DNA of 64,000 nucleotides. Origin: a bacterium. Lineage in GTDB: Bacteria; Bacteroidota; Ignavibacteria; Kapaibacteriales; UBA7675. The notes beneath the pieces were generated by a model that saw nothing but the letters and a program-made list of their open reading frames with translations, was not told the origin of the DNA and did not search any database. Position numbers and translations under genes: made by a program. How positions within the stretch are numbered: position 1 is the first letter of the stretch; the number at the start of each line of letters is the position of its first letter. Location of the stretch: the NCBI GenBank assembly GCA_030430495.1, contig JAUIKM010000012.1, forward strand, positions 62,001 to 126,000, in the 5' to 3' direction. Shown here piece by piece: positions 1 through 8,322 of the stretch.

Positions 1-366
1 GTGGCGCGTTATGTTTCGTCCGGCGCTGTCGGCGTCGATCCGCGTATTATGGGCATTGGTCCTGTTACCGCTACGCAGTTGGCGCTTCAGCGCGCGGGAC
101 TCAAGGTGGCCGATTTGCAGCGCATGGAGCTTAACGAAGCCTTTGCGGCTCAGTCGCTGGCCTGCATCAATCAGCTTGGTATCGACCCTTCACTTGTTAA
201 CATTTACGGCGGCGCCATTGCGATCGGGCATCCCCTGGGGATGAGCGGCGGTCGTCTTGTCGGCACACTCACGCGCTCAATGCAACGCGATGGTCTGCGC
301 TATGCGGCGGCGGCCTTGTGCATCGGAGTCGGTCAGGGGCTGGCGGCTGTTTTTGAAGGAGTGTGA
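1..366 (+). CDS. Acetyl-CoA acetyltransferase (thiolase), C-terminal part
   Basis: This is the C-terminal 121 residues of a thiolase, which condenses or cleaves acyl-CoAs in fatty-acid or acetoacetyl-CoA metabolism. Visible thiolase signatures are NEAFA (about residue 45), the [11 protein letters not shown]-x-SG block carrying the active-site His (about 70-83) and the C-terminal CIGVGQG block carrying the second catalytic Cys (about 107-113). The N-terminal half, with the acyl-accepting Cys, lies before the window, so the GTG at position 1 is probably an internal Val codon. A strong intrinsic terminator follows 38 nt after the stop, so this gene ends its transcript. The acyl-CoA ligase at 4817-6484 and thioesterase at 7792-8322 also act on acyl-CoAs but are not in the same operon. 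Confidence 0.95.
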   Translation: MARYVSSGAVGVDPRIMGIGPVTATQLALQRAGLKVADLQRMELNEAFAAQSLACINQLGIDPSLVNIYGGAIAIGHPLGMSGGRLVGTLTRSMQRDGLRYAAAALCIGVGQGLAAVFEGV

Positions 367-403
367 AGCACTTTCGGTTAACAGAGTCTGTTTAACTATT
401 TCT

Positions 404-440
404 GGCCGGCGGAAAAACTTCCGTCGGCCTTTGTTGTTTT
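404..440 (+). terminator. Intrinsic terminator after thiolase
   Basis: Arms 404-414 (GGCCGGCGGAA) and 419-429 (TTCCGTCGGCC) pair over 11 bp with one G-U wobble around the loop AAAC. The T-rich tail TTTGTTGTTTT follows directly. Confidence 0.85.
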
Positions 441-677
441 GCGGGCTTTTTGGACAGCGTGCCGATCGATTTCTGCTGTTTAACATTTTCCGTTCATCCT
501 GAGCAGCCTCGCTCACTTCGTTCACGGTCTGTCTGACTATTTTGTTAGTTGTGCAGCCTGAATCTCTGTTGTTGCCATGCGGTCCCTGATCCAGGAGCGC
601 AAAATCTCGGGTACCGTCCCGTGCCGCGGAGACTCGCGGATTCCATTTCTTGACCCGCTGAATTTCAACCCGCGATT

Positions 678-734
678 CGGTGACAAACAAGAGGAAAAAG
701 CAAGCCGCGTCATCGTGGCGAAGCGCTCAGGCAG
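678..734. repeat. Dispersed intergenic repeat B, copy 1
   Basis: The segment begins CGGTGACAAACAA, continues with a purine-rich GAAAAAGCAAG block and ends with GCGAAGCGCTCA. The same order of blocks recurs at 50962-51022, again outside genes. The two copies are similar but not identical and differ by small indels. Confidence 0.6.
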
Positions 735-987
735 TCAGATCAAATCCAGCGCTACGAGGAAATTCGCCCGGTTATACACAGAAAACCGCCCGTTCATGAC
801 AGTATCCTGCCCGATCAAACTTTTCCGATTGACCGGCTTCATTGGCTGTTGCATGTTGCAGTTGTCGAAACCTCCGGAGGGTGCGACCGCGACGTATTTA
901 TCGCCGACATGGGCGAGCCTGATCAAAAAATTCCGCAAATTTTGGGGACTGGGTGAAGTGCGCCCGAATGCTGCAAAAAAGCGAAAA

Positions 988-1055
988 TTTGGACAGGTGG
1001 TGGAGGGGTGACGGACCCTTTTTTGTGTTGGTCCAAAATCCGTCCTGACACAAAA
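988..1055. repeat. Cluster of overlapping inverted repeats
   Basis: Four pairs of short arms overlap: TTTGGAC (988-994) with GTCCAAA (1031-1037); GACGGA (1010-1015) with TCCGTC (1039-1044); GGACC (1013-1017) with GGTCC (1030-1034); and TTTTGTGT (1021-1028) with ACACAAAA (1048-1055). Several pairings exclude one another, so an RNA from here could adopt alternative folds. No known riboswitch family is recognised. Confidence 0.4.
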
Positions 1056-1121
1056 CACATGGGACTTCAAGTGTTGACATCCATCCACCGAGCCCCGGAG
1101 TTTGTCGCAAATCAACTGGCC

Positions 1122-1140
1122 CGGTGATTTGAAATCACCG
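1122..1140. promoter_or_regulatory. Perfect 19-bp dyad, possible operator
   Basis: CGGTGATTTGAAATCACCG is a perfect 9+1+9 palindrome. The single-base centre makes an RNA hairpin unlikely, so a site for a dimeric DNA-binding protein is the better reading. It lies about 380 nt upstream of the coiled-coil gene at 1517. Which gene it would control is not shown by the sequence. Confidence 0.4.
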
Positions 1141-1516
1141 CACAATTCCAGACATCCGCAGCCCGCCAAAATGCCTTGAATGTGGCGCGAATCAATAAGT
1201 CCGTGAAAATGCAGGCCGCCCATAACTCCTGAATTATCTGGATTGAGATAAACCGTTTTGCCACGGGAATTCTGCTGGAAGTCGGCGTCGGGCCGGCAAT
1301 CGACAGAGTAAATAAGAGCCGCAGATTCATGACAATGAGATCGCACAAGCGTCCAATTGTCGAGCTCCAGGCACCGCGATTCGCCTGCCACAGACACTGC
1401 GCCGGATACCTGTGCGGCTCCCCCGACTTGGTTTTTATGCCTGTTTCGGCAATATTCGCGACGATAGCTCGCTGCCCAAGCGGCAAAATCTACGTCAACC
1501 GTGGATACGGTAATAT

Positions 1517-4500
1517 ATGAGTGCCCCCCTTTGTTTCTCCGGATTCCGCGCCAAATGCTGCGGACTGATCCTGTTATTTCTGCTGGTTCCCCACGTCCTG
1601 TCGGCCGCCGTTGAGTTTGCTGACCCGGCGCGGAGCAAAGAGTTCCGCGGCATCATCAAAGACTATTCCAGGTCGTGGCAGCTCTACGAATCCATGGCGC
1701 CCAAGACGCTGGCGGGACTGGTGGGCGAGTACGTCCTTCTGCGCGACGACGACAGCCTGACCGTGCAAATCGATACGCTCTGGTTCCGGAATGCCGGCCA
1801 GGAAATTGTGGCCCGCTACGTCGTCGGCGGGGAAACGACGCAACGATTTGCACTCGTGAAAAATCGTGGGCGCGGGCTGAAAATCACCCTGGACGCCAAA
1901 GTAGAAGCGCCGCCGGCAGCCGCTCCGGATGTGCAAAGCGAGCCCTCCCCGGCCGCAGTCGAGTCCGTCCCGGAAAGCGATGTTGATGCGGCATTTGAGC
2001 CTGAATCAGTCCCCGTAGCAGAGCCGGAATCGGTCTCCGAAGCCGAACCGGAAGCCGTTCCCGAAACTGTGTCAACAGTGCAAGCTGAACCCGATTCTGC
2101 TCCAAAAGTGGAGGCTGAACCGGAATCAGTCTCCGAACCTGCACCAGAAGCAGCCACAGAGCCTGAAGACGCTCCCGATCCGGAGGCCATCCCGGCAGTC
2201 GAGCCTGAAGTCGCCCAGGTCTCCGAACCCGAAGCAGTCTCGGAAACGGTTGCGTTCGATTCTGAGCGGGAAAATACGTCGGCTGGTTCCGGGCCCATTC
2301 CGCCGCCGCCGCTGGATGAGCCGACCGATGCGGAACCGCTTGTCATCACTGCGCCCGAGCCGGAACTCGCCCCGTTGACCAGATCGGGTTACGTTCCTTC
2401 ATCCGAGGCGCCGGACGACACCGTGCGGTCCACTCCGGCGGCTGCCGACAGCAGCGCCGCCGAACTGGCGCGTCTCAGGACTTCCGAGCGCCTCCTGCGG
2501 CAGGAACTCAGTGAACTGCGCAATCGCATTACGCTGCAGGCCGGCCTCCAGGATTCCATTGCCCGTCAGCAGCAGCTCATCGACAGTCTGGCCGACGAAA
2601 ACAAAGTGCTCGACGCCATGAACTGGGAGTCCGCCGAAAAGGTGCGCAGCCTGATGGCCGAACAGGTCGAATCCGATCGCCTGCGGGCCGTCAACGACTC
2701 GCTCTTTTTCCGCATTAAACAACTCGAAAATGTTTCGCAGCAAGATATTAACACGGACTCGCTGTTGGCCGAAATGAATGCTCTGCGCGAGACTAATGAA
2801 CGCGCCCAGCGCCGTTTCTACATCATTGGCAAGCTGCAGGAAGAGCGCGACTCTCTCACTCAGCTGAACAGCGATCTGCAGGCCACACTGCGTCGTCGCA
2901 AGCTCAGTGCAACGGATGCCGCTGTCGCCGAACGCGACTCACTTGTTAATCTTGTTGCCGCAGCCAAACAGGAAGTAAATTCGCTGCTCGACAGTCTGGC
3001 CGGGCGTGAACGGCTGCTGCAAAGTTTAAACAGCCGCCTTGAGCGCGTTGCCGACCCGGTGCCGGATGCGGCAGTCACGCGCGCCGTCGACAGCCTGCAG
3101 AATCGCGGAAATATCCTGGAAAACCGGCTGCTCGCACGCGAGGCCCGCATAGAAGACCTGCGCCGGGAGTTAAGTGCTCTGCGCGATTCTGTTAACAATT
3201 CTGCTGCCAGTTCTGCTGCCAGTTCTGCTGCCAGTTCTGTTGACAAATCAGCAGGCTATGTAGCCGGCGAGCGCGATCAGATGCAAACCGAGTTAAACGC
3301 CGGCCGAGCTCGCATTGCCGAACTGCAGGCGCGCGTCGATGAAATACGTGATAGCGCCGATGCGGCCAATGCGGGACGGGGAAGTGGTGAGCGCGCCGAC
3401 TCACTCGCCAAAATTGTTGAAACGCTCAGTCGCGCCAACAGCAGACTTCGCGCCGAGGTCGACCAGCTCGAAAATCGCCGCAAACAAGCCGAAAATGCCA
3501 AACTGGATCTGCGCGACACCTTGTCTGCTTTGCGCGGCGAAAGCGTCACCGTAGTGACCGATCTGTCCACCCGCCTCGACAGCATGGGCATTTTGCTTGT
3601 CTCGCAGGTTGCTACAATTAAACAACTGAACGATTCCCTTGACGCACTGCAAAAGAGCGGCGCACAACCAACTGCCTCGGCAACATCCGCCGTGGCAGAC
3701 AGTGCCGTGCCGGTCGCCGTCTACGACAGCGTCGTTGCACATCTGCAGCAGGCGCGCAGTACGGCCGCCGCCCTCGAGATTAACCTCAAACTGGCCGACG
3801 CGAACGTCGGTCGTCTCAACGATGAAAACAGCGAGCTGAGAGCGATACTCACACAACATGAAAGCATTATTGCCGACCTGGAACAACGCGGCGATTCGCT
3901 GGCGGCGCTGGTCCATCATAGTGAAGTCGAAGGCGTGATCCGCAACGAGGATGCCGTGCCGGTCGCCGTTTACGACAGTGTCGTCGCGCATCTGCAGCAG
4001 GCGCGCAGTACGGCTGCCGCCCTGGAAATCAATCTCAAACTGGCCGACGCGAACGTCGGTCGACTCAACGATGAAAACAGCGAGCTGAGAGCGATACTCA
4101 CACATCATGAAAGCATTATTGCCGACCTGGAACAACGCGGCGACTCGCTGGCGGCGCTGGTCCATCGAAGTGAAGTCGAAGGCGTGATCCGTCCCGAGGA
4201 TGCGGCTCTTATGAATTCACTCATCGATCGCGCGGACTCGCTGGAAAGTCGCCTGCTGATGGCGCAGGAATTACAGGATCAGGCTGAAGTCAGATCGGAA
4301 ACGCTGTTTCGACAGATGCTGGATGAGCGCGAGCGCGCCGGCCTGCTGGTGAACTCCTATGACTCGCTTCAGGTCTGGGCGGCCGATACACTGGTGATAC
4401 TGGATGCGCAGCGCGCCTACCTGGAAGCGGAACTGTACGATCTGCGCGATCGCATGGACCAATTGCGCGCGGATGCGCGCACCGAAGCGGATGTTGAAAA

Positions 4501-4816
4501 ATCCGTGGCCTGGGTCGTGGTGGGGACGGAGCGTGAACTGCGCGACCGCGGACTTATTCAGGGGCGCGGCGCCAACCTTCGTCTGGTTGAACCGCTCGAT
4601 CCCCGGGACTTTAACATTGCGCGTCGCGATGCAAAAATCATTGAACTGGCCGACAGGCCGTTTCCGGCCGAACGCCTTCAGCTGCTGACGCATCCGCAGG
4701 CCGACTACAGCGTCAGTTACCATCCGACGGGCAATGCCACGGCGACGCTGCTGACGATAGACAAACCGGAGGTTTTCTGGCGAACGTCTGAATTCCTGGT
4801 TGTTCTGCTGCGCTGA
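1517..4816 (+). CDS. Secreted coiled-coil protein with Bacteroidota C-terminal domain
   Basis: 1099 residues. An N-terminal signal peptide (hydrophobic CGLILLFLLVPHVLSA) is followed by a small domain (about 30-125). Next comes a Pro/Glu/Ser/Val-rich, probably disordered stretch (about 130-290), then a long coiled coil (about 310-995). A compact C-terminal domain (about 995-1099) begins WVVVGTERELRDRG and ends with a FWRTSEFLVV block. I recognise that ending from many exported coiled-coil proteins of Bacteroidota, some annotated as collagen-binding adhesins; its role is unknown. The coiled coil contains an 83-residue exact-phase duplication (730-895) and a short SSAA repeat. The ATG at 1517 gives a proper signal peptide, though no strong ribosome binding site precedes it. 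It runs convergent with the acyl-CoA ligase and their stop codons touch. A structural periplasmic or surface role is inferred. Confidence 0.85.
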   Translation: MSAPLCFSGFRAKCCGLILLFLLVPHVLSAAVEFADPARSKEFRGIIKDYSRSWQLYESMAPKTLAGLVGEYVLLRDDDSLTVQIDTLWFRNAGQEIVARYVVGGETTQRFALVKNRGRGLKITLDAKVEAPPAAAPDVQSEPSPAAVESVPESDVDAAFEPESVPVAEPESVSEAEPEAVPETVSTVQAEPDSAPKVEAEPESVSEPAPEAATEPEDAPDPEAIPAVEPEVAQVSEPEAVSETVAFDSERENTSAGSGPIPPPPLDEPTDAEPLVITAPEPELAPLTRSGYVPSSEAPDDTVRSTPAAADSSAAELARLRTSERLLRQELSELRNRITLQAGLQDSIARQQQLIDSLADENKVLDAMNWESAEKVRSLMAEQVESDRLRAVNDSLFFRIKQLENVSQQDINTDSLLAEMNALRETNERAQRRFYIIGKLQEERDSLTQLNSDLQATLRRRKLSATDAAVAERDSLVNLVAAAKQEVNSLLDSLAGRERLLQSLNSRLERVADPVPDAAVTRAVDSLQNRGNILENRLLAREARIEDLRRELSALRDSVNNSAASSAASSAASSVDKSAGYVAGERDQMQTELNAGRARIAELQARVDEIRDSADAANAGRGSGERADSLAKIVETLSRANSRLRAEVDQLENRRKQAENAKLDLRDTLSALRGESVTVVTDLSTRLDSMGILLVSQVATIKQLNDSLDALQKSGAQPTASATSAVADSAVPVAVYDSVVAHLQQARSTAAALEINLKLADANVGRLNDENSELRAILTQHESIIADLEQRGDSLAALVHHSEVEGVIRNEDAVPVAVYDSVVAHLQQARSTAAALEINLKLADANVGRLNDENSELRAILTHHESIIADLEQRGDSLAALVHRSEVEGVIRPEDAALMNSLIDRADSLESRLLMAQELQDQAEVRSETLFRQMLDERERAGLLVNSYDSLQVWAADTLVILDAQRAYLEAELYDLRDRMDQLRADARTEADVEKSVAWVVVGTERELRDRGLIQGRGANLRLVEPLDPRDFNIARRDAKIIELADRPFPAERLQLLTHPQADYSVSYHPTGNATATLLTIDKPEVFWRTSEFLVVLLR
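3199..3234 (+). repeat. 12-bp tandem repeat inside coiled-coil gene
   Basis: Three copies of TTCTGCTGCCAG, followed by a partial fourth, encode the SSAA repeats of the coiled-coil protein. The 12-bp unit keeps the frame, so copy-number change would lengthen or shorten a Ser/Ala linker. Confidence 0.8.
3704..4201 (+). repeat. 249-bp tandem duplication in coiled-coil gene
   Basis: Copies at 3704-3952 and 3953-4201 are nearly identical in DNA and encode the same 83-residue coiled-coil segment, starting AVPVAVYDSVVAHLQQ and ending GDSLAALVH-x-SEVEGVIR. The high DNA identity points to a recent in-frame duplication. Confidence 0.9.
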
Positions 4817-6484
4817 TCAGGATTTAAACTGCTGTGCTTTCCACTCGCTGAACAGATGGCGGACGCGCGTGCGCTGGTACTTGCCGGTCGACGTCACCGG
4901 CAGTTCGTCGCTGAATAAAACAACCTTGGGTTGTTTGCTGAAGGGCAGGCGCTCAGCGCAAAATCTGATGATATCGTCGGCTTTAACATTTGCATTTTCA
5001 GGGATAACCAGAGCGCCGACTTCCTCGCCGTAGAAATCGTTGTCAAAGCCGACGCATATTCCGGCTCTGACGCCTGGTGCGGCACTCAACACTTCATCGA
5101 TCTCCAGCGGAGCCAGGTTGACACCGCCGCGAATGATGAGTTCTTTTAAACGTCCCGTGATGAAGTAGAAGGCGCGTCCTGCGTCGTCCAGCTTGAAAAA
5201 GCCTTCATCGCCGCTGCGGAACCACTGGTGTTTAAACGTATCTGTATTGGCTTCCGGGTTGTTGTAATATTCCTTCATGATATTGCTGCCGCGGATCACA
5301 ATCTCGCCGCGTTCCATTTCCGGCAAGGCATTGCCTTCCGGATCGTGAATCGCCATTTCATTGTTGGGCAGCGCCAGGCCGATGCTGGGGAAGCCGTAGT
5401 CGTCGCGCCAGGTGTTAAACTCGGCGTCGCTCAGATCCAGCGGCATGAACGAGGAGTAACAAGTGCTTTCCGACAGTCCATAGCCGTGAATAATGCGAAT
5501 GTTGAACCGCGTTTCAAATCGCCGCGCCAGTTCGCAGGTGAGCGGCCCCGCGCCGCAAATAATGTGTCGGAAGCCCGCCTCGTGAACGCCGTCCGCCTCC
5601 GTGTCGGTCTCCAGCAGAAAGGCGAGCAGCGTCGGCACCACTGAGACGATATTAACGCCCTCGACCCGGATCGTGCGGAAAAAGCGCGAGCTGCTGAATT
5701 TGCGATTTAACACGACCGACCCGCCGGCAAACATGGGAGTGACATGGGTAACGATCGTGCCGTTGACGTGGTGCACCGGCAGCACGCACATCATGCGCGT
5801 GTCCGCGTCGATGCCGTGCCATTCGGCAATTGCCTGCGCGTCCGACATCAGATTGCGCTGCACCAGCACCACGCCCTTGGGTTTGCCGGTCGTGCCGCTG
5901 GTGTAAACAATCAATGCTTCCGCGTCCAGATCGTAGGTCGGCATGAATTCCATCGCATCCTGCCGGTCCACGTGAAAGTGGAAGTCGTCTTCCTCGCGCC
6001 GCTGATCGTAGACGGGCACAACGTGCAGTCCCGAACCCGCCGGCCGAAAGCGCGCGACCCTATCCAGATAATCCTGGCGGCAAAACAGCACGCGCGCCCC
6101 GGAATTTTCCAGAATGAACCGCAGACGCGCGTCATCTTCGCCCATGTTAAGCGGAACAACGCACAGTCCCAGCGCCCAGGCGGCGAAGTACTGCACAATC
6201 GTGTCGCTGTGATTGTGCGCCGCCGTGGCGATGCGGTCGCCGGGACTCAGCCCCAGCTCGCGCATGTACGACGCAGTACAGGCGCAGCGCTCCTGGAATT
6301 CCGCATAGGTCAGTTCCGAGCGCTGACCGTCATCGTCGTTGAAAATCAGAAAGACGTCGTCCGCCTGTTCGCGGCCGCGCGTCAGCAGCAGCTCGGCGAA
6401 GGAGTTAAACGGAAATTCTACAAGGCGCGCGTCGCTGCCGTAGGCGCGCTGGGCGGCCAAAATATTTACTCGGTAATCTTGCAT
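4817..6484 (-). CDS. AMP-dependent acyl-CoA synthetase / ligase
   Basis: 555 residues, full length for the ANL (acyl-adenylate) superfamily, which activates a carboxylate with ATP and joins it to CoA. Visible motifs are the P-loop-like YTSGTTGKPKG (194-204), GYGLSEST, RSGDEG, the hinge region ITGRLKELIIRGG, and the C-terminal catalytic Lys in STGKYQR (about K535). The substrate cannot be read from the sequence; a medium- or long-chain fatty acid or an aromatic acid is possible. The gene is divergent from the threonine aldolase (170 bp between starts). Its stop codon abuts that of the convergent coiled-coil gene. It is not in an operon with other acyl-CoA genes. Confidence 0.93.
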   Translation of the reverse strand: MQDYRVNILAAQRAYGSDARLVEFPFNSFAELLLTRGREQADDVFLIFNDDDGQRSELTYAEFQERCACTASYMRELGLSPGDRIATAAHNHSDTIVQYFAAWALGLCVVPLNMGEDDARLRFILENSGARVLFCRQDYLDRVARFRPAGSGLHVVPVYDQRREEDDFHFHVDRQDAMEFMPTYDLDAEALIVYTSGTTGKPKGVVLVQRNLMSDAQAIAEWHGIDADTRMMCVLPVHHVNGTIVTHVTPMFAGGSVVLNRKFSSSRFFRTIRVEGVNIVSVVPTLLAFLLETDTEADGVHEAGFRHIICGAGPLTCELARRFETRFNIRIIHGYGLSESTCYSSFMPLDLSDAEFNTWRDDYGFPSIGLALPNNEMAIHDPEGNALPEMERGEIVIRGSNIMKEYYNNPEANTDTFKHQWFRSGDEGFFKLDDAGRAFYFITGRLKELIIRGGVNLAPLEIDEVLSAAPGVRAGICVGFDNDFYGEEVGALVIPENANVKADDIIRFCAERLPFSKQPKVVLFSDELPVTSTGKYQRTRVRHLFSEWKAQQFKS

Positions 6485-6592
6485 TGCGGTATCAATTTTC
6501 TCAATAAATCACTTGCGGGAATCTCCGCCCGCCGGCGCGCAAATTAGCCAAAAAATGCTAAAACGCGGACAGCCCTTTCTTGCGCCGGCAGC

Positions 6593-6621
6593 TTGCAGGG
6601 TGCGGCCGAAGTGCTAGTTTG
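6593..6621 (+). promoter_or_regulatory. Possible promoter of threonine aldolase gene
   Basis: TTG (6593-6595), 19 bp, then TAGTTTG (6615-6621). This resembles the Bacteroidota TTG/TAnnTTTG promoter but the -7 box is one base short. It is well placed, 34 nt before the ATG at 6655. Confidence 0.4.
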
Positions 6622-6654
6622 CAGTTTCCGATTTCGACAGGACAGGAAAGCACT

Positions 6655-7701
6655 ATGATTGATTTGCGCAGCGACACAATTACCGTCCCGACCGAAGCCA
6701 TGCGCGCCGCCATGGCCGCCGCTCCGGTGGGGGATGATGTCTGGGGCGAAGACCCCACTGTAATTGAACTTCAGGAGTTCGGCGCCGGCTTATTCGGCAA
6801 GGAGGCCGCCCTCTACGTACCCTCCGGCGTCATGGGCAATCAACTGGCACTGCGGGTGTTGTGCAACGACGGCGATGAAGTGCTCATCGACTCCCAGGCG
6901 CACATTTATTATTACGAAGCAGGCGCACCATCCGTAATTTCGCGTGTACAGCTCCGGCCGGTTGAAAGCAATCGCGGCTTGCTGGACGTGTCGGCGCTGG
7001 ATGCGGCCGTGCGTCCCGGCGACGTGCATTTTCCGCATACGCGTCTGCTCTGTATCGAAAACACGCACAATCGCTACGGCGGTCTGCTGATGCCGCCCGA
7101 CAACCTGGCCGAGGTGGCCGCCTGGGCCGCGGAGCGCGACATCAGGCTGCACTGTGACGGCGCGCGTCTCTGGAACGCCGCCATCGGCGCCGGTATTGCG
7201 CCCGCCGAATACGCCGCTCCCTTCGATACGCTTTCTGTCTGTCTGTCCAAGGCGCTCGGCGCGCCTGTCGGTTCCTTGTTGCTTGGCAGCAGGGCAAACA
7301 TCGACAAGGCCCTGAAATGGCGCAAGATTCTGGGTGGCGGGATGCGCCAGGCCGGCATCATCGCAGCCGGCGGATTGCACGCAATCCGCGAACACTACGG
7401 CTTGCTGGCCGAGGATCATCGTCGTGCCGCTGCGTTTGCCGCTTCCCTGGAAGCTGCCGGGCTGGGCGTCGACACCAACTTCAACGCCGAACTAAAGGGG
7501 CGGCTGACAAATATCGTTTTGTTGCGTCACGACGGACGTCGCGACTCATCGGTGATACTGGAGGAGTGCCGTCGGCGCGGGCTCCTGCTGTCCAACATGG
7601 GCGGCAACATGCTGCGGGCGGTCTTCCATTTTCAGGTGGGGGATGCCGCAGCGCAATCGGCCGTTGAAATCGCAACGTCGGTCTTTGCGGATGCTGTCTG
7701 A
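6655..7701 (+). CDS. ltaE: Low-specificity L-threonine aldolase
   Basis: 348 residues, a normal length for this family of PLP enzymes that split L-threonine (and allo-threonine) into glycine and acetaldehyde in the cytoplasm. The N-terminus MIDLRSDTITVPTEAMR is typical. The HCDGARLWN block holds the Asp that pairs with the PLP pyridine nitrogen (about D168). The SVCLSKALGAPVGS block carries the PLP-binding Lys (about K199). The start is set by the RBS ACAGGAAAG seven bases upstream of ATG 6655; an in-frame upstream ATG at 6580 would add residues not found in the family. The gene stands alone between the divergent ligase and the thioesterase. Confidence 0.93.
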   Translation: MIDLRSDTITVPTEAMRAAMAAAPVGDDVWGEDPTVIELQEFGAGLFGKEAALYVPSGVMGNQLALRVLCNDGDEVLIDSQAHIYYYEAGAPSVISRVQLRPVESNRGLLDVSALDAAVRPGDVHFPHTRLLCIENTHNRYGGLLMPPDNLAEVAAWAAERDIRLHCDGARLWNAAIGAGIAPAEYAAPFDTLSVCLSKALGAPVGSLLLGSRANIDKALKWRKILGGGMRQAGIIAAGGLHAIREHYGLLAEDHRRAAAFAASLEAAGLGVDTNFNAELKGRLTNIVLLRHDGRRDSSVILEECRRRGLLLSNMGGNMLRAVFHFQVGDAAAQSAVEIATSVFADAV

Positions 7702-7738
7702 TTGCGCGGCTCAATCTGGGTTTTTGAGCGTTTTTACG

Positions 7739-7746
7739 TAAATTTG
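7739..7746 (+). promoter_or_regulatory. Possible -7 box upstream of thioesterase
   Basis: TAAATTTG is a perfect match to the Bacteroidota -7 box TAnnTTTG, 45 nt before ATG 7792. No TTG lies at the usual distance upstream, so the call is weak. Confidence 0.35.
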
Positions 7747-7791
7747 CAGCTATGCGTGAAAGTGACCCACAGGCTGTAAACCTATTCCAAT

Positions 7792-8322
7792 ATGAACCTC
7801 AAGCAAGATGAAACGACGCAGGACTCTGCGTCGAACAAGTCCGCTTCCCGGGAAATTGCGGCGAATATCGATTCGTTTCGCCACCTCTTCGGATCGCGCG
7901 TTCGCAATTCGGACTGCGATCGTCAAAACATCGTTCACAATGCAGTGTATCTGTACTGGCTCGAAGCTGCCCGTGTAGAGTATTTTCGGGAAATCGGTCT
8001 GCCGATCGACCGCAAGACTTTCATCACGAAGCATCATTTTGTTGTGGCGCATCTTGAAATCAACTACCTGTGGGCTGCGCAGTTTGACGACGAATACGTC
8101 GTCCGGACTCGCACAGGTTTTGTCAGGAACACATCGTTTGGTATGGATCAGATCATCAGCCTGCCGGATGGTAAAACCCTCCTTACCGCTCAAGCCGTTC
8201 TGGTCAATTTGAACCCTGCCGATCAACGTCCCCAGCGAATTCCGGACTCCTATCGCAAACTGGTCAAAGATTTTGAGGGTTCAACAGTAGAGATTAGCCA
8301 ATGGGACAAGTACAGCGCCTAG
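7792..8322 (+). CDS. Acyl-CoA thioesterase, 4HBT hot-dog family
   Basis: 176 residues with a single hot-dog fold of the YbgC/FadM 4-hydroxybenzoyl-CoA thioesterase type, which hydrolyses acyl-CoA thioesters. The key block is VRNSDCDRQNIVHNAVYLYWLEAARVEY in two parts: the SDCD stretch holds the usual catalytic Asp position and HNAVYLYWLEAAR matches the family helix. About 35 N-terminal residues before this block are extra and polar. The last 22 bases overlap the start of the NagZ-like gene, so the two are probably translationally coupled. No clear RBS precedes the ATG. Substrate unknown. Confidence 0.85.
   Translation: MNLKQDETTQDSASNKSASREIAANIDSFRHLFGSRVRNSDCDRQNIVHNAVYLYWLEAARVEYFREIGLPIDRKTFITKHHFVVAHLEINYLWAAQFDDEYVVRTRTGFVRNTSFGMDQIISLPDGKTLLTAQAVLVNLNPADQRPQRIPDSYRKLVKDFEGSTVEISQWDKYSA

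Larger units (their letters stand above)
441..1516. other. Long gene-free stretch with dyads and a dispersed repeat
   Basis: I see no convincing gene here. Open frames on both strands (for example complement 735-1397) lack a ribosome binding site, recognisable domains and the codon pattern of neighbouring genes. The stretch holds a dispersed intergenic repeat (678-734), a cluster of overlapping inverted repeats (988-1055) and a perfect 19-bp dyad (1122-1140). The next gene starts at 1517. No clear Bacteroidota-type promoter was found just ahead of it. Confidence 0.6.

Noticed and set aside
735-1397. Possible 220-codon gene on the minus strand in the long gene-free stretch
   Set aside because: No RBS, signal or known domain, Cys/His-rich random-looking composition, and it runs across the inverted-repeat cluster and the dyad. 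I cannot exclude a rare lineage-specific protein.
1816-2349. Minus-strand Ser/Gly/Ala-rich frame opposite the coiled-coil gene
   Set aside because: It is the shadow of the Pro/Glu/Ser/Val-rich segment; repetitive codons keep the other strand open.
4814-4819. Back-to-back stop codons (TGATCA) of convergent genes as an overlapping regulatory site
   Set aside because: Convergent genes with touching stops are not rare, and no hairpin or other signal lies there. It only means that no intrinsic terminator separates the two.
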